Part shown: positions 1 to 9,700 of the stretch, piece after piece
Layout of the letters: the number at the start of each line of letters is the position of its first letter
Numbering within the stretch: the stretch's first letter is position 1
From: Paragorgia papillata
Lineage: Eukaryota > Cnidaria > Anthozoa > Scleralcyonacea > Coralliidae
Length of the DNA stretch: 64,000 nucleotides
NCBI GenBank assembly: GCA_035771165.1
Contig: JAWNZC010000032.1
Location: 186,001 to 250,000 of the forward strand
Direction of reading: 5' to 3'
Notes under the pieces: model-generated
Told to the model about the DNA's origin: nothing
Database searches by the model: none
What the model saw: the letters and a program-made list of their open reading frames with translations, nothing else
Position numbers and translations under genes: made by a program

Positions 1-318
1 GTTCCCCAGTCTGCCACCGTTACCTATGGAGACAGGGCGTTTTCCGTCTTAGCTCCTAAGTTATGGAACTGCCTACCAGCTACCATTAGAAATGCTAGCT
101 CTGTAATATCATTCAAATCTCAAGTCAAAACATATTTATTTAAGGAAACTTTCTGCTGTTGACCCCTTCTTTTATCATATCTGTACTATTAGTAGTAGTA
201 GGATTTTATTTTAATCATTCTTCACATTTGTAATTTAGATTATTGACATACATGTATTTAGCTCTTTTTAAACTTTGTAAACGCATCGAGACGTATGTAA
301 GATGCGTACTAAAAACTG
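1..318 (+). pseudogene. 3' end of a non-LTR retrotransposon (reverse transcriptase C-terminus and 3' UTR)
   Basis: Frame 1 is open from base 1 and ends at TGA 160-162. The 53 residues include the pattern A-P-K-L-W-N-x-L-P-x-x-I-R-x-A-x-S-V-x-x-F-K-x-x-V-K-T-Y-L-F, which is the usual C-terminus of CR1/L2-like LINE ORF2 proteins. A short 3' UTR follows and runs straight into an ATTAT tail. The 5' part lies outside the window. The clade (CR1, L2 or Rex-like) is inferred from this tail only. Confidence 0.75.
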
Positions 319-590
319 TTATTATATTATATTATATTATATTATATTATATTATATTATATTATATTATATTATATTATATTATATTATATTATATTAT
401 ATTATATTATATTATATTATATTATATTATATTATATTATATTATATTATATTATATTATATTATATTATATTATATTATATTATATTATATTATATTAT
501 ATTATATTATATTATATTATATTATATTATATTATATTATATTATATTATATTATATTATATTATATTATATTATATTATATTATATTAT
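319..590 (+). repeat. (ATTAT)n pentanucleotide microsatellite, tail of the LINE
   Basis: About 54 almost perfect copies of a 5-bp unit start where the LINE 3' UTR ends, as expected for a LINE with a simple-repeat tail. The long Tyr/Ile/Leu reading frames across it are artefacts. Confidence 0.95.
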
Positions 591-846
591 GCATAAGAAC
601 AATGGATTTTAGTCACTGATTTCTCCAAATGCGAACTAGCCATGGAAAACTTCGAGAGTTCATAATTTGAGAACTATACACTAGATTGTGTTGAACTTTT
701 AAGTGAATGCTCCTGTCACGCTCTTCTGTTTATTAAAATAGAAAAATTTCCACTTCACAGACACTTTGAGGAGAAAACGACACTATAAAACCTTCGCAAA
801 AAAATGTATAATTCAGTGACCTAATGTTTTTGCTTTTGTTTTACAG

Positions 847-963
847 CCCCCTGTAGCTGGTATACGTTATCTGCCACCTCCGTCAGATCACATGGGCTGG
901 TCAATTTGTAGCTTGTTTTGCTGCATTTTTCTCGGTGGATTAGCTGTAAGGAAATCGAGAGAT
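847..963 (+). CDS. Dispanin A (CD225/IFITM-like), penultimate coding exon
   Basis: The exon lies between an acceptor (tttacag, ending at 846) and a donor (gtaagt, from 964). It is 117 nt, phase 0 at both ends. It encodes the end of a proline-rich N-terminal region (PPVAGIRYLPPPSD) and the first half of a CD225 domain: the first hydrophobic segment with the double Cys (F-C-C) that is S-palmitoylated in IFITM proteins, then K-S-R-D. Dispanins are small two-segment membrane proteins; IFITM members restrict viral membrane fusion, while other members act in trafficking. The exon aligns without gaps to 37633-37746. Upstream exons lie left of the window. Confidence 0.85.
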
Positions 964-1440
964 GTAAGTGTTATACTATTTCACTAGAAATATGTGAACT
1001 GAATTATGTATATACGGAAATATTAGAAATCTTGTATATTGGAGCCTAGAAATAGCCACTGCTCTCAGATTCAAAATACAGTTGTAAGTAGAATATTTTA
1101 AAGTGCATCCCATAAAACGAAAATTAAATCAGTCTTAAAGAAGGCTTAACATTTTTTCAGTTTTTTGTTTCCTAGCTTCGTTTTTAGATATGTCAGGTTG
1201 TTTGATTTACAATTAAACATCTTGACGTTACACGTGTATAATAAATTATGAGAGATGGTATATAACATGGCCGATCAAACCAAATTAATTTGTACGAACA
1301 ATCGAAATATAGTAAGGTTTGATATAGCTACTGCCGCAACAGAGAACATGGGAGTCTAAGGTTTCGAGCGAAGGCCCTTCGTGTGGGTGTGTTTTTCCAA
1401 CAACATCAAACATGTATGTTTTAATTTCAAGTGATTATGT

Positions 1441-1528
1441 TTATATATATATTTTAATTTATATATATAAATTTAATTTATATATATATATATAATTTAT
1501 ATATATATATATATTTAATTTATATTTA

Positions 1529-1580
<52 letters not shown>
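1441..1580. repeat. (TA)n-rich microsatellite
   Basis: Alternating TA tract interspersed with AATTTA. It serves as the insertion site of the TA-targeting element that follows. Confidence 0.9.
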
Positions 1581-1584
<4 letters not shown>

Positions 1585-2006
1585 GAACCCCTATTAACGG
1601 ACACCTCTCTTAAACGGACACCTAGGCGAGGTCCCAGTGATTTCTTTAACAATACACTATAGTTACAACCCCTTTTAAGCAGACACCCCTCTTAAGCGTT
1701 AAAGGACACCTGTCTTTGGTTCCAGTGAGCAAATTAACCTCCGTTAAGCGGACAAATCCATGTCAAAATTAACGTCTTCTTTAATAACAGTGATAATCGA
1801 CACTTGAGATTAACCTAGAGATCAACACTTTGAATTGTGAATCTGTTTAAATCAGTTAGTGTGCTGTATTGATTGATTTATAGAATTATAGTGGGAAAAA
1901 CCCTACGTATATAGACACAAAAAGCTGGTCAACACATGCGTACCCCCTACTGTGCAACCCCTTTTAAGCTCACACCCCTCTTAAGCGGACACCTCGGGTC
2001 GACTGT
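1581..2006. mobile_element. Non-autonomous pogo/Tigger-like (Tc1-mariner) MITE
   Basis: The ends are inverted: AGTCGAACCCCTATTAACGG on the left and a right end that reads ACAGTCGACCCGAGGTGTCC when reversed. Inside are several degenerate 'TTAAGCGGACACC' words typical of pogo/Tigger termini. It is flanked on both sides by TA repeats, consistent with TA target preference. It is about 426 bp and has no transposase. Confidence 0.7.
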
Positions 2007-2801
2007 ATATATATATATATATATTATGTATTGATATTCACTTAAAACTGAATATACATTGCAATGTATATTCAGTTTAATTTAATTTAAGTGAATATCA
2101 ATAAATAATAAATATCTGCTCGATCTACCCAAAAGTATTGGTTTTCTTGCTTCTTTGTTCTTTTAGTTTGTTTAATATGGAAATTACTCAAATTAGACAT
2201 CTTGACGTCACATGTGCATGTCTTTTGATGAGTTATTGGAGAAAGTTGTATATCTTTGCTATTATCAAACTTAATCGCTTATAAATTCTACATGTTTGGT
2301 GATGTGGGTGAATCACACCCACATTCTTCATTAAAATTAATTTGGTTTGATAATAGAAAAAATATCTAATAACCTTCTCCGATAAGTCAATATGCATATG
2401 TTATGAAGTGACGTCAAGATGTTTAATTTGTCTACTTAAACAAACTGAAATATCTCAACAACAAAGCAAAAAACCTAAAAATTGCAAAATATGTTTCTCT
2501 GTCATTTTAAGTGTTCTTTCGCTTAATAGTAACTTTAAAATTTAAATAGAAAGCTGTATATCGACTTTACTTGGTCACACTTGAATGTTAACAAAGGGGT
2601 ATTCTTGGGGTTTTTTTGTTTGTTTTTGCTCTACAAGCTATCGTAAGTTCAACTCAGAGAAAAACTCTATATACCAACATAGAAAAACATTTACTGAAAA
2701 TAGACTGACACAATGCGACCTGTAGTCCAACAAATATTTGTTACACACGTACGGTTTGACTCGTTCCCAGGTATAAATATCATAAACAACCTCGCTCTAC
2801 C

Positions 2802-2945
2802 ATGCGAGTTTCAGTGGCTCAATGGTTAGGGCGTCCGGCTGGCATTCGGATGGTTGTGAGTTTGAGTCCCGTCTGGAGCTCAGAGTTTAAATTTTCTCTT
2901 ACGAGTTTAACTTACGACAGCTTGTACAGCAAAAACAAACGAAAT
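2802..2945 (+). mobile_element. tRNA-derived SINE
   Basis: A pol III box A-like word (agTGGCTCAATGG, about 2813-2824) and a box B-like word (GAGTTTGAGTCCC, 2858-2870) lie about 45 bp apart inside a tRNA-like head. An unrelated body follows. No intact tRNA cloverleaf or anticodon arm is evident, so this is a SINE and not a tRNA gene. It sits in the dispanin A intron. A decayed relative lies at 34776-34860. Confidence 0.7.
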
Positions 2946-3025
2946 AACTTTACCAACTTTAAGCTGAACACACCACTAACATAAAAAGCTGGGGGTATTA
3001 AGTTTTCTCTTTTTGCAATTTTTAG

Positions 3026-3187
3026 TCGCGAGATCAATATCATCTTGGAAACTACGCTCAAGCAAAGGCTTCTGGACTATCAGCCTTGATGTTGGCCATT
3101 TCAGCCATAGTTACAGGTGCCATTCTGATTGCATTGATCATTGTTTTTCGTGTGCTAAATATTGTGTCAGATGAACAAAACATCTAG
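3026..3187 (+). CDS. Dispanin A, terminal coding exon
   Basis: The acceptor (tttttag, ending at 3025) opens a 53-codon exon ending at TAG 3185-3187. It starts S-R-D-Q-Y-x-L-G-N-Y-A-x-A-x-x-S and continues into a hydrophobic second membrane segment of about 22 residues, then a short polar tail (SDEQNI). This is the second half of the CD225 domain. It is in phase 0 with 847-963, so the two join without a frame change. It matches 41093-41260 closely, showing that the two genes arose by duplication. Confidence 0.87.
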   Translation, partial: SRDQYHLGNYAQAKASGLSALMLAISAIVTGAILIALIIVFRVLNIVSDEQNI

Positions 3188-3330
3188 TGGCTCATACTAA
3201 AAAGCACATTGGGGGATGCCTTGGCATGAAAAAGTCTGACCTCTTTATTAAGATATGAGAGATTAGATTTGTCTACATCAGTGTCTCATTCTAGCTCATA
3301 TTATAACACTGGTGTCAGTACTTATAATTT

Positions 3331-4319
3331 AAAGGGGGACTACAGTCTGTTTTGCGCATGTTCTTTGATTTTGTTGTTGGGGACTCCACCAGAAATATGA
3401 TACACTCGAACTTCTTATTTTACGTGGCCAATAGCTGATGTTGATCGTGTTCGTAAACAAGATGGCCAAATCGTTAGATACAAACATATAACCCTTTCGT
3501 CGAGCACTGGTTGTGGTAGTAGCAGGAAACAATATTATGCCACCAGAGATTCTTCTAAGATATATTTATTTGAAACATTTCGGAGATGGAGAGAATTTAA
3601 AGTGCCTATGAAACGAAAATTAAGTCTGTCTTATTTGAAAGAACACTTAAATGATAGAATACCATCTTTTGAATTTTCTCGTTTCCTTGCTTCGTTCTTG
3701 AGATATTTTAGTTTGTTTGATATGTGAATTAAACATTTTAACGTCACATGTCATTGTGCATAATGATTTATTGAAGAATGTTATATATAGTTGCATGCTA
3801 TTATCAAACCAAAATAATTCGAAGGAAGCATGCATGTGCGTGTCTTTCGCCCAGAGCACTAAGCATGTAGGTTTTCAAGTGATTATATTTGACAGTAGCA
3901 AAGATATATAACGTTTTTCGATAACTCAATATGCACGTGTGACGTCAAAGTGTCAGTTTAATTTGCATATCAAACAAACTGAAATATCTCAAGAACGAAG
4001 CAAGGGGAAAAAACTGCAAAAGATGTTACTCTATCATTTTCAGTGTTCTTTCAAATAAGACAAACTTAATTTTCGATTCAAAGGCACTTTAAAGAGGAAA
4101 GCAATCTGATGACAGATCAGGATCAGTTGCTGTAGTGTTGCTTGATTTTTACGCGGCTTAGAACCGGTGAATCTGTGGTCTAACTCTTTGAACTGATTCG
4201 TCCGAGACTTTATCAAAATGGTATTAATTTTTATCAAAATATTATCTAGATTATAAGAACTCAAATTAAAACGTAAATAATTTTATGGACATGCGCAAAA
4301 TGGACTGTAGTCCCCCTTC
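3331..4319. mobile_element. Inverted-repeat element with GGGGGACTACAGTC ends
   Basis: The left end (GGGGGACTACAGTCTGTTTT followed by GCGCATG) is repeated inverted at 4286-4319. The element is about 989 bp with no coding potential. A complete copy of palindromic family P is nested inside at 3597-4094. It lies just 3' of dispanin A. The superfamily is not determined. Confidence 0.6.
3597..4094. mobile_element. Palindromic MITE family P, copy B (clean copy)
   Basis: The left arm TTTAAAGTGCCTATGAAACG and the right arm (...CAAAGGCACTTTAAA) are inverted. The similarity runs far inwards, making the ~498-bp element almost a full palindrome around an unpaired centre. This is the clearest reference copy of the family in the window. 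Confidence 0.75.
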
Positions 4320-4621
4320 AAAAGTTTTTAGAGATGCACAACATTTGTGTGTCTAGATTAATCAGCAATTACTGGTGTGATACTAGGAAGGAGGTGCGAG
4401 ACCGAGGTGATCGAGTGAACATATTAATTGGTTTTTTTTAGTTTCGTATGTCTAAACTATATACAGCTCTATAATTCGTTATATATTTAACTGTGTATGA
4501 TAATACTATAAAATCATGTAAATACTTCTTTGATATACATGTATACTGTATGTTATTTATGAAAATAAATCTGCTATTTGTGTTGTTACAATTGGCTTTA
4601 CTTTTAAGTCTGTTGGATAGA

Positions 4622-4755
4622 TAAAATTTTGTTGACCACTCCAAAAAGGGCCTTTTTTGCCGTGACAATTACACAATGGTAAATTGAATCATTTACAATA
4701 CTAATAACTTACTGTACGAACATAATTTAAGAAAACGACAAGAATTACAAACTAG
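4622..4755 (-). mobile_element. LINE 3' UTR fragment (same family as 24720-25330)
   Basis: The segment 'ttgttgaccactcc..aaagggcc..gtgacaatt' followed by 'cgacaagaattacaaact' matches the sequence 3' of the reverse transcriptase fragment on the minus strand near 24755-24895. Only the untranslated end survives here. Confidence 0.55.
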
Positions 4756-4767
4756 TGTTAGCACTTA

Positions 4768-5134
4768 AAAAGAAAACAAAAAGCAAAACAAAAAGCAAAA
4801 CAAAAAGCAAAACAAGCAAAACCAAAAGTAAAACAAAAAGCAATACAAAAAGCAAAACCAAAAGCAAAACAAAAAGCAATACACAGTCACGAGCTCATTA
4901 CGCTTATTTAAAGTTGATAGCTTAGCAAAACCAAAATAAAACAAAACAAAACAAAACAAAACAAAACAAAACAAAACAAAACAAAACAAAAAGCAAAACA
5001 AAACAAAAAGCAAAACAAAACAAAACAAAACAAAACAAAACAAAACAAAAAGCAAAACAAAAAAACAAAGCAAAACAAAACAAAAAGCAAAACAACAAAA
5101 CAAAACAAAACAAAACAAAACAAAAAGCAAAACA

Positions 5135-5182
<48 letters not shown>

Positions 5183-5264
5183 ACAAAAAAAACAAAGCAA
5201 AACAAAACAAAACAAAAAGCAAAACAACAAAACAAAACAAAACAAAACAAAACAAAAAGCAAAA
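4768..5264. repeat. (AAAAC)n / (AAAACAAAAAGC)n low-complexity tract
   Basis: About 500 bp of AAAAC units mixed with AAAAAGCAAAAC variants, split by a short unique piece around 4886-4928. The Phe/Cys/Leu-rich minus-strand frames across it are not genes. Confidence 0.93.
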
Positions 5265-5320
5265 CTATTTTTATCTTCATTTGCTCCAAGCAATTAGCTG
5301 GCATATTTTATCCTGATTTG

Positions 5321-5373
5321 TCAACCCGATGACATTTTTCCAAGTGATTAAGCGATGACATCATTCTTGTGAT

Positions 5374-5418
<45 letters not shown>

Positions 5419-5517
5419 AAGTATGAAGTATAGTTTTACCTTAAAGTCTTCGCTACCAGAGGTTTCACCCTAAACGGGATCATCAGGCGACTGAAAAATA
5501 TCGGTTAGTGGGCTGCT

Positions 5518-5552
<35 letters not shown>

Positions 5553-5605
5553 ATCACAAGAATGATGTCATCGCTTAATCACTTGGAAAAATGTTATCGG
5601 GTATA
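5321..5605. repeat. Long inverted repeat enclosing a ribozyme motif and (TA)n tracts
   Basis: Arms of about 55-60 bp at 5321-5382 and 5550-5605 are inverted copies ('ccaagtgattaagcgatgac' and its complement). Between them are two TA tracts and the hammerhead-like sequence at 5445-5492. The RNA could fold into one long hairpin with the ribozyme near the loop. Confidence 0.7.
5445..5492 (-). ncRNA. Hammerhead ribozyme motif (type I, retroelement-like)
   Basis: Minus-strand RNA reads AGUCGC, CUGAUGA, stem II, GAAA, ACC-UCU-GGU, A, then GCG-AAG-ACU. It has the invariant CUGAUGA and GAAA boxes. Stem III is 3 bp with a UCU loop, and position 17 is A, so cleavage is predicted after GGUA. Stem I pairs as 3 bp, an AAG bulge, then 3 bp. 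Stem II is CCC/GGG, but with a U opposite U next to the core, which is unusual. Such small hammerheads occur in Penelope-like elements and retrozymes. A core-less inverted pair of the same sequence lies at 41894-42026. Confidence 0.55.
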
Positions 5606-5621
5606 TATATAAGCTTGTAAA

Positions 5622-5629
5622 TGCCATCT

Positions 5630-5695
<66 letters not shown>

Positions 5696-5696
5696 A
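5622..5696. repeat. (TA)n microsatellite
   Basis: About 60 bp of alternating TA. The next ~430 bp (5697-6126) hold a short stem-loop with a CGAGGCG-CTTCG-CCGAG core at 5735-5765 and nothing coding that I can support. Confidence 0.85.
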
Positions 5697-6126
5697 CAGT
5701 TATACCATGAGCTCGAGTCGTATATGAGCTCATAGCCAACGAGGCGCTTCGCCGAGTTGGCTATTAGTTCGTATACGACGAGAGCGAATGGTATAACTGT
5801 TTTATTATATAGCCAAGCACTGTACAAGAGACAAAATTACAGCGAAATGTTTGAAACAACAAACTTCCGGCACAGGCAACTAATACTTCCGCCATGCGTA
5901 ATGATGCATTCACATAGAGTTTCTCGCTGAGCCGTTCGGTAAACAGCTTTGAAATGTTGCATAAATGTTGCTCGAGAGGCAAAAAATGTGTTAAGCAGAT
6001 CAACAAAAAAGATTAAAAGGTACCTTTATGAAGTCAAAAGGTGGGTCAGTTGTTTATATTAGCGTTGCTGTCGTGAAAAAGGTTTTGATTTCATGCAAAA
6101 ATGAAACTGAAACACCTTCGGCAGTG

Positions 6127-6427
6127 AAACTAAATTACTTAGTTGGTTGTTTTTGAAAAAGAACATGCTTTTTACTACTCCAAATGCTGATCTAAATAAA
6201 AAATGTCTCTTTACTGGTGATCTCCTACGAAATGTGTGTTGTAAGCTTGATTTTAACCGTGAGTTTCTTTGTTTGGCAACAAATTAATATCAACCCGTTA
6301 ATTTAGTCAGGTTTTTGAAGTAAAAATACGTAATTTTTAGGTGAATTTTACCATTTACCATGCTAAATTGTGTATTTGTTAATGTATTTTTACACAATGT
6401 TGTTTTTTTATACATTGGTTTGAGGGT
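6127..6427. repeat. Left part of a host repeat split by the virus-like element
   Basis: This segment is, in reverse complement, the same as about 56541-56840. Its continuation resumes at 13490 after the 7-kb insertion and matches 56372-56546. The final 6 bases (GAGGGT, 6422-6427) are the target site duplication. Confidence 0.85.
6422..6427. other. Target site duplication, left copy (GAGGGT)
   Basis: GAGGGT occurs immediately outside both element ends (6422-6427 and 13490-13495). It occurs once at the corresponding place in the uninterrupted copy of the host repeat, reverse strand near 56541-56546. Six bases is the Polinton/Maverick duplication length. Confidence 0.9.
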
Positions 6428-6636
6428 AGTAGATACCCCCCCCCCCCCCATATAGTGTCCAAAGGGATGCCGCCTCATTAATATTCAGCGTGACTCACGC
6501 ACCGTGACTCACGCATGACTCACGCATGACTCACGCCTGTGACATGATTGGGCAAGATAGGATTATATTTTTTAGGACCTAGATATTCAAACAGAGTAAG
6601 TCATCCTAGAATTATTGCTAACTAAACCCTAGTTCA
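6428..6636 (+). repeat. Left terminal inverted repeat of the virus-like element
   Basis: The sequence from AGTAGATA through a C14 run, 'ATATAGTGTCCAAAGGGATG', a TGACTCACGCA array and on to 'ACTAAACCCTAGTTCA' is found inverted at 13289-13489. The arms differ by one extra 11-bp TGACTCACGCA-type unit on the left and small changes in the homopolymer. Confidence 0.92.
6490..6537 (+). promoter_or_regulatory. Iterated TGACTCACGC motifs in the left TIR
   Basis: Four TGACTCACGC units lie at an 11-14-bp spacing. TGACTCA is the AP-1 consensus, so these could bind host bZIP factors. Equally, they could be iterons bound by the element's own replication protein. The right TIR has three units (13389-13427). 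Confidence 0.5.
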
Positions 6637-6678
6637 AAAGGGAGATAAAGGGGGTTTAACGAATACGAAAATGTATAC

Positions 6679-6997
6679 ATTTTTAGAGCAAAATATTGTT
6701 GCTAGGACACTGCTTTACTTGGATGCATAAATTAACGCAGACACGGGTTAACGTTTTAAACAATTTATTCCTCGTAGTGTAACAATTTTACACAAATATA
6801 CAGTTCTTAAACATATTGTCCAGCTTTTACGGTATTTTCCAGCTTTGATCGCTTGACTTTGTAAACTGTTCCGTCTTCCGCTAGTAGGAGTTTACGTTTT
6901 TGTCCCTTGTGTTCCACAAACTTGACATCCAAAACTTTGACTACACTTCGTTTCTTTTCTGCAGGCAATAGAGGCACTTTCTCGTAGTCCAGTAGGC
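6679..6997 (-). repeat. Arm 1 of an internal inverted duplication (rep 3' end and terminator)
   Basis: These 319 bp, covering the last ~64 codons of the replication gene, its poly(A) signal and downstream DNA, are repeated inverted at 10048-10367. The outer part is nearly identical and the inner edge is more diverged. Confidence 0.92.
6764..6769 (-). terminator. AATAAA poly(A) signal of the replication-protein gene
   Basis: AATAAA on the minus strand, 37 bp past the stop codon at 6807. The duplicated copy serves the opposite strand at 10277-10282. Confidence 0.7.
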
Positions 6998-9383
6998 CAG
7001 CCCAATCCTTGCATTGTACAACTTTACATACAGCAAACTTCCTTCTGGTAGAAGATAACTTTGTTTTGGATACGATGATTTTGCATTCTGTTGTTAATTG
7101 TTCTTTCTGTTCCTCCAAATTATCTCCAGCCTGGTAAAGTACACCATCGGCCAATTTGACCACAAGTTTTTCTTGCCCGTAATGCTCGATGTAACCGATT
7201 GCCACAAGTGTGTGGGTCGAACCAAGAGGCAACTCGGCCAAATTTCGCATATGCTTGTAAGGCACCATTTCTTCCCTCGTCAGTGTTGGTGTGGCCTTCG
7301 AAGACTTCGTCGATTCCACGTGCACCTTTCTCAACTTTACTTGTTCTTCTTGTATCTCCTTCGTTACTTGCCCCTGCAGTTGTTTAATAGCGTGTTTTAC
7401 CATGTCTTCGGCGAAGGTCATATTGCAGTAGACGATAACGTTTCGCTGTGGAGTGCGACCCCATCCAGTAATATTAAGGATAGCCAGTGGTTTCTCGAAG
7501 AGTGTGAGGTAGTTACGCTTAGGATCTCTTATTGTCTCCTTCTGTCCATCCGTTAGGTTTTCTCGCAAGAAAGTTTCGATATACTTATTGGAATAGCAAA
7601 GTCCTAGAGTTCCGTTTTGGTCTATTAACATGATGTACTTCTCTCCAAATTGGGTTTGGGTCTCTCGCATGGCCATGACGTTGTACGATCCCAAAGGCAA
7701 ATCTTTAAGATGGATGATTTTGTTGTCGGAGAAAGCGCTGCTATAATTTTCTAAGAGCTGCAATCTCTTCCTTTTCTCTGCAATGGTATCTTCGATAGGC
7801 TTTCGGCTCTCTCGGATCTCTTTCGCTGCTTCGCCAGCCATATCTTTCCATTGCTCATTTCGCTCTTTCCGCTCGGGGGTGTTGCACTGTTTAACTGGTA
7901 GTTTAATGTCCAGAATGTCTGCTCGGCATAGCTCCATATCAATCTTACATGTTTTGCTTCCTTTTACGTGTGCGAGATAAGGTGTACAGTGTTCGTGGGC
8001 AACAAACCCCGCTTTATCTAACAACAATGCATTATCTTCGACACTTCCTTCGAACCAACTGTAAACTCCACCTTTCGATACTAGTCTTGTCGTAAAGTCT
8101 GCGTTCCCGTTCTTACGATTTTTAAAATATCGCGTTCCGGAAATGTCTACGTATACGTCTTTGGTCTTAGTTGTGCCTTTCGTACTTATAGCTTTACTTC
8201 GATCGCACACTTCGATGACATCCAGAGGTAGGCTAGCACCGAGGGTAAGATTACCAAGACACCATCTTTCTTTTTCCGACCACTTATCTACAAACTGTCC
8301 ACTAATGTTCTTTGTCATCTCGCTGTACGTGTAGACTAGTAATCCAACATCGCGTGTTCTGTCTATGACGACCAAGCTATGTAACATTACGTCACAGTAA
8401 GCTCTCCAGGTATATGCAAATGGAGTGGAGTAGACCAAAGAAGGAGGCACATATTGTGTTATGCGCCTAAGAGTGTCCTCCATAAGGCTGTCACAAGGAA
8501 CATTGTCTGCGCAGTAAAACGTCACCTCTGCTCGAGTCAAACCACGATCTTTGGCTAAATCCCGAGCCTTGGCCAAACGAGTATCTTTTTGGCATACCCA
8601 GTCCTTCCAATGCTGTCCAACGGTTTCTCGTACGCTCTTACTCTCCAACATCTGCACCATCTTGTTGTAAATTTTACAACGGGTCGTCACGCCTTGCACA
8701 GTTTCCATGTACGTAAGGCAGTTGTTTCCAACTTGGTCGGTATTGTCCAGAATTGTTCTGTCCGCGTCTGTTGTACATCCTTGCATACGAAATCCTTCGT
8801 TTGTCGTCAGATGGTGGATAACTTCGTCTTTGTCAAAGCTTCCAGAGTAATCCATCGTCACGTCAATATCTTTTAAGAAGATATTCCTAATCCTGTACTC
8901 GTCTGTCCGTAGGAACTCGAGAATATTGGAATATTCCTCGTTTGCACAGGAAATCTTAAATTCCTGCACGTAGTACACAGTTTCGTCAGTCTCTTTCGTT
9001 TTAAGCCTCCCATACACTTTGTCCAATTCGTCTGCTTTCGGCTGTTCCTTTAACGGTGACAGGGCGACAGCTTTGACTTCGCATTTACCAAATCCAAAAC
9101 GAGTTAGCATATCTCGAATGTGTTTGTTGACATGGCCGACTTCCGTGTATGTTTTCTTAGCCGTCACGAAATAATCTGGCACGAGAACATAGAACAAAAA
9201 GTTATCCACGAACTTATCACTGCATGGCGAGAAGCCAATACCATCTTGCCTCCCGTACTTGTTAAAATTGACAGTCCCTGTTCTGTTTAGGGAGTTCTCT
9301 TTAGCAATCTTCTCCAACACAACAGTACTCTTGTTGGATCGACCAAGAATAGCACGACGAGAAAAAAGACCAAGAGCTTGCAT
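6807..9383 (-). CDS. Large replication-initiator-like protein with repeated C-terminal modules (858 aa)
   Basis: Uninterrupted frame from ATG 9383, with a TATA box about 90 bp upstream. Residues ~160-290 carry, in order, D-I-D-V-T-M-D (172-178), C-K-I-Y-N-K-M (236-242) and T-R-A-E-V-T-F-Y (283-290). That order of an Asp-rich strand, a Tyr-Asn-Lys strand and an R-x-E strand recalls the Rep_trans / replication-initiation-factor superfamily of rolling-circle initiators. This is inference from pattern, not a search. The C-terminal third has three repeats of L-P-x-G...G-x-K-x-x-x-L-x-D-G near 559-600, 715-750 and 801-845, possibly OB-fold-like nucleic-acid-binding modules. There is no Walker A, polymerase B YxDT motif or integrase motif. 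A likely role is initiating replication of the element. It could instead be an unrelated DNA-binding protein. Confidence 0.6.
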   Translation of the reverse strand: MQALGLFSRRAILGRSNKSTVVLEKIAKENSLNRTGTVNFNKYGRQDGIGFSPCSDKFVDNFLFYVLVPDYFVTAKKTYTEVGHVNKHIRDMLTRFGFGKCEVKAVALSPLKEQPKADELDKVYGRLKTKETDETVYYVQEFKISCANEEYSNILEFLRTDEYRIRNIFLKDIDVTMDYSGSFDKDEVIHHLTTNEGFRMQGCTTDADRTILDNTDQVGNNCLTYMETVQGVTTRCKIYNKMVQMLESKSVRETVGQHWKDWVCQKDTRLAKARDLAKDRGLTRAEVTFYCADNVPCDSLMEDTLRRITQYVPPSLVYSTPFAYTWRAYCDVMLHSLVVIDRTRDVGLLVYTYSEMTKNISGQFVDKWSEKERWCLGNLTLGASLPLDVIEVCDRSKAISTKGTTKTKDVYVDISGTRYFKNRKNGNADFTTRLVSKGGVYSWFEGSVEDNALLLDKAGFVAHEHCTPYLAHVKGSKTCKIDMELCRADILDIKLPVKQCNTPERKERNEQWKDMAGEAAKEIRESRKPIEDTIAEKRKRLQLLENYSSAFSDNKIIHLKDLPLGSYNVMAMRETQTQFGEKYIMLIDQNGTLGLCYSNKYIETFLRENLTDGQKETIRDPKRNYLTLFEKPLAILNITGWGRTPQRNVIVYCNMTFAEDMVKHAIKQLQGQVTKEIQEEQVKLRKVHVESTKSSKATPTLTREEMVPYKHMRNLAELPLGSTHTLVAIGYIEHYGQEKLVVKLADGVLYQAGDNLEEQKEQLTTECKIIVSKTKLSSTRRKFAVCKVVQCKDWAGLLDYEKVPLLPAEKKRSVVKVLDVKFVEHKGQKRKLLLAEDGTVYKVKRSKLENTVKAGQYV

Positions 9384-9700
9384 ATTACCAAGATGACTTG
9401 TAGATTTTAAGAGAGATGTTCACAGCACAAAGTTGTAACACAGAATGAGAAAAAAAACTGCGAAGGACGCTTTATATAACGCATTTTTGCATGCTAATCA
9501 CTTTTTGTAGTGACGTCACAATAGTGGAGCATGACAAGCCTGGGCTTGCCCAGGTTAGGACGTCTAGTCAGCAAACGGGCCATCGGGCCGCATAGTGCCT
9601 TATAGGGCCAAAACGGGCGTAAACGGGCCAAATAAAATATCTAACACACCTAAAAAATGAGTCAATTATTATTAGGAACTCATTGAGCAAACATCTAAAA
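9384..9700. promoter_or_regulatory. Divergent promoter region between the replication and zinc-finger genes
   Basis: On the minus strand, TATATAAAG-type TATA (9471-9480) lies upstream of the replication gene. A CRE-like TGACGTCA is at 9512-9519. Several direct AACGGGCC/ATCGGGCC words (about 9575-9630) form an iteron-like cluster ahead of the plus-strand gene. The arrangement suits divergent early transcription or an origin. Confidence 0.5.

Larger units (their letters stand above)
1097..2540. mobile_element. Palindromic MITE family P, copy A, enlarged by internal insertions
   Basis: The left end (TTAAAGTGC...) and right end (...AACTTTAAA) are inverted copies of a family seen again at 3597, 14641, 23988, 30387, 44035 and 52504. 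Internal landmarks are the words for 'cttgcttcgtt-ttgagatat' and 'gtttgtttgatat' and their reverse complements. The centre is stretched by TA repeats and a pogo-like MITE. It lies in the dispanin A intron. Confidence 0.65.

Noticed and set aside
243..619. Two long Tyr/Ile/Leu-rich frames
   Set aside because: Translation of a 5-bp microsatellite; all frames are open because the unit lacks stops.
2802..2880. A tRNA gene
   Set aside because: Box A and B words exist, but the acceptor and anticodon stems do not pair; a SINE head explains it.
4765..5304. 179-, 123- and 115-codon Phe/Cys/Leu frames on the minus strand
   Set aside because: AAAAC repeat read in different frames; no protein-like composition.
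7098..8876. Plus-strand frames of 60-150 codons opposite the replication gene
   Set aside because: Shadows of the 858-aa minus-strand gene; no independent signals.
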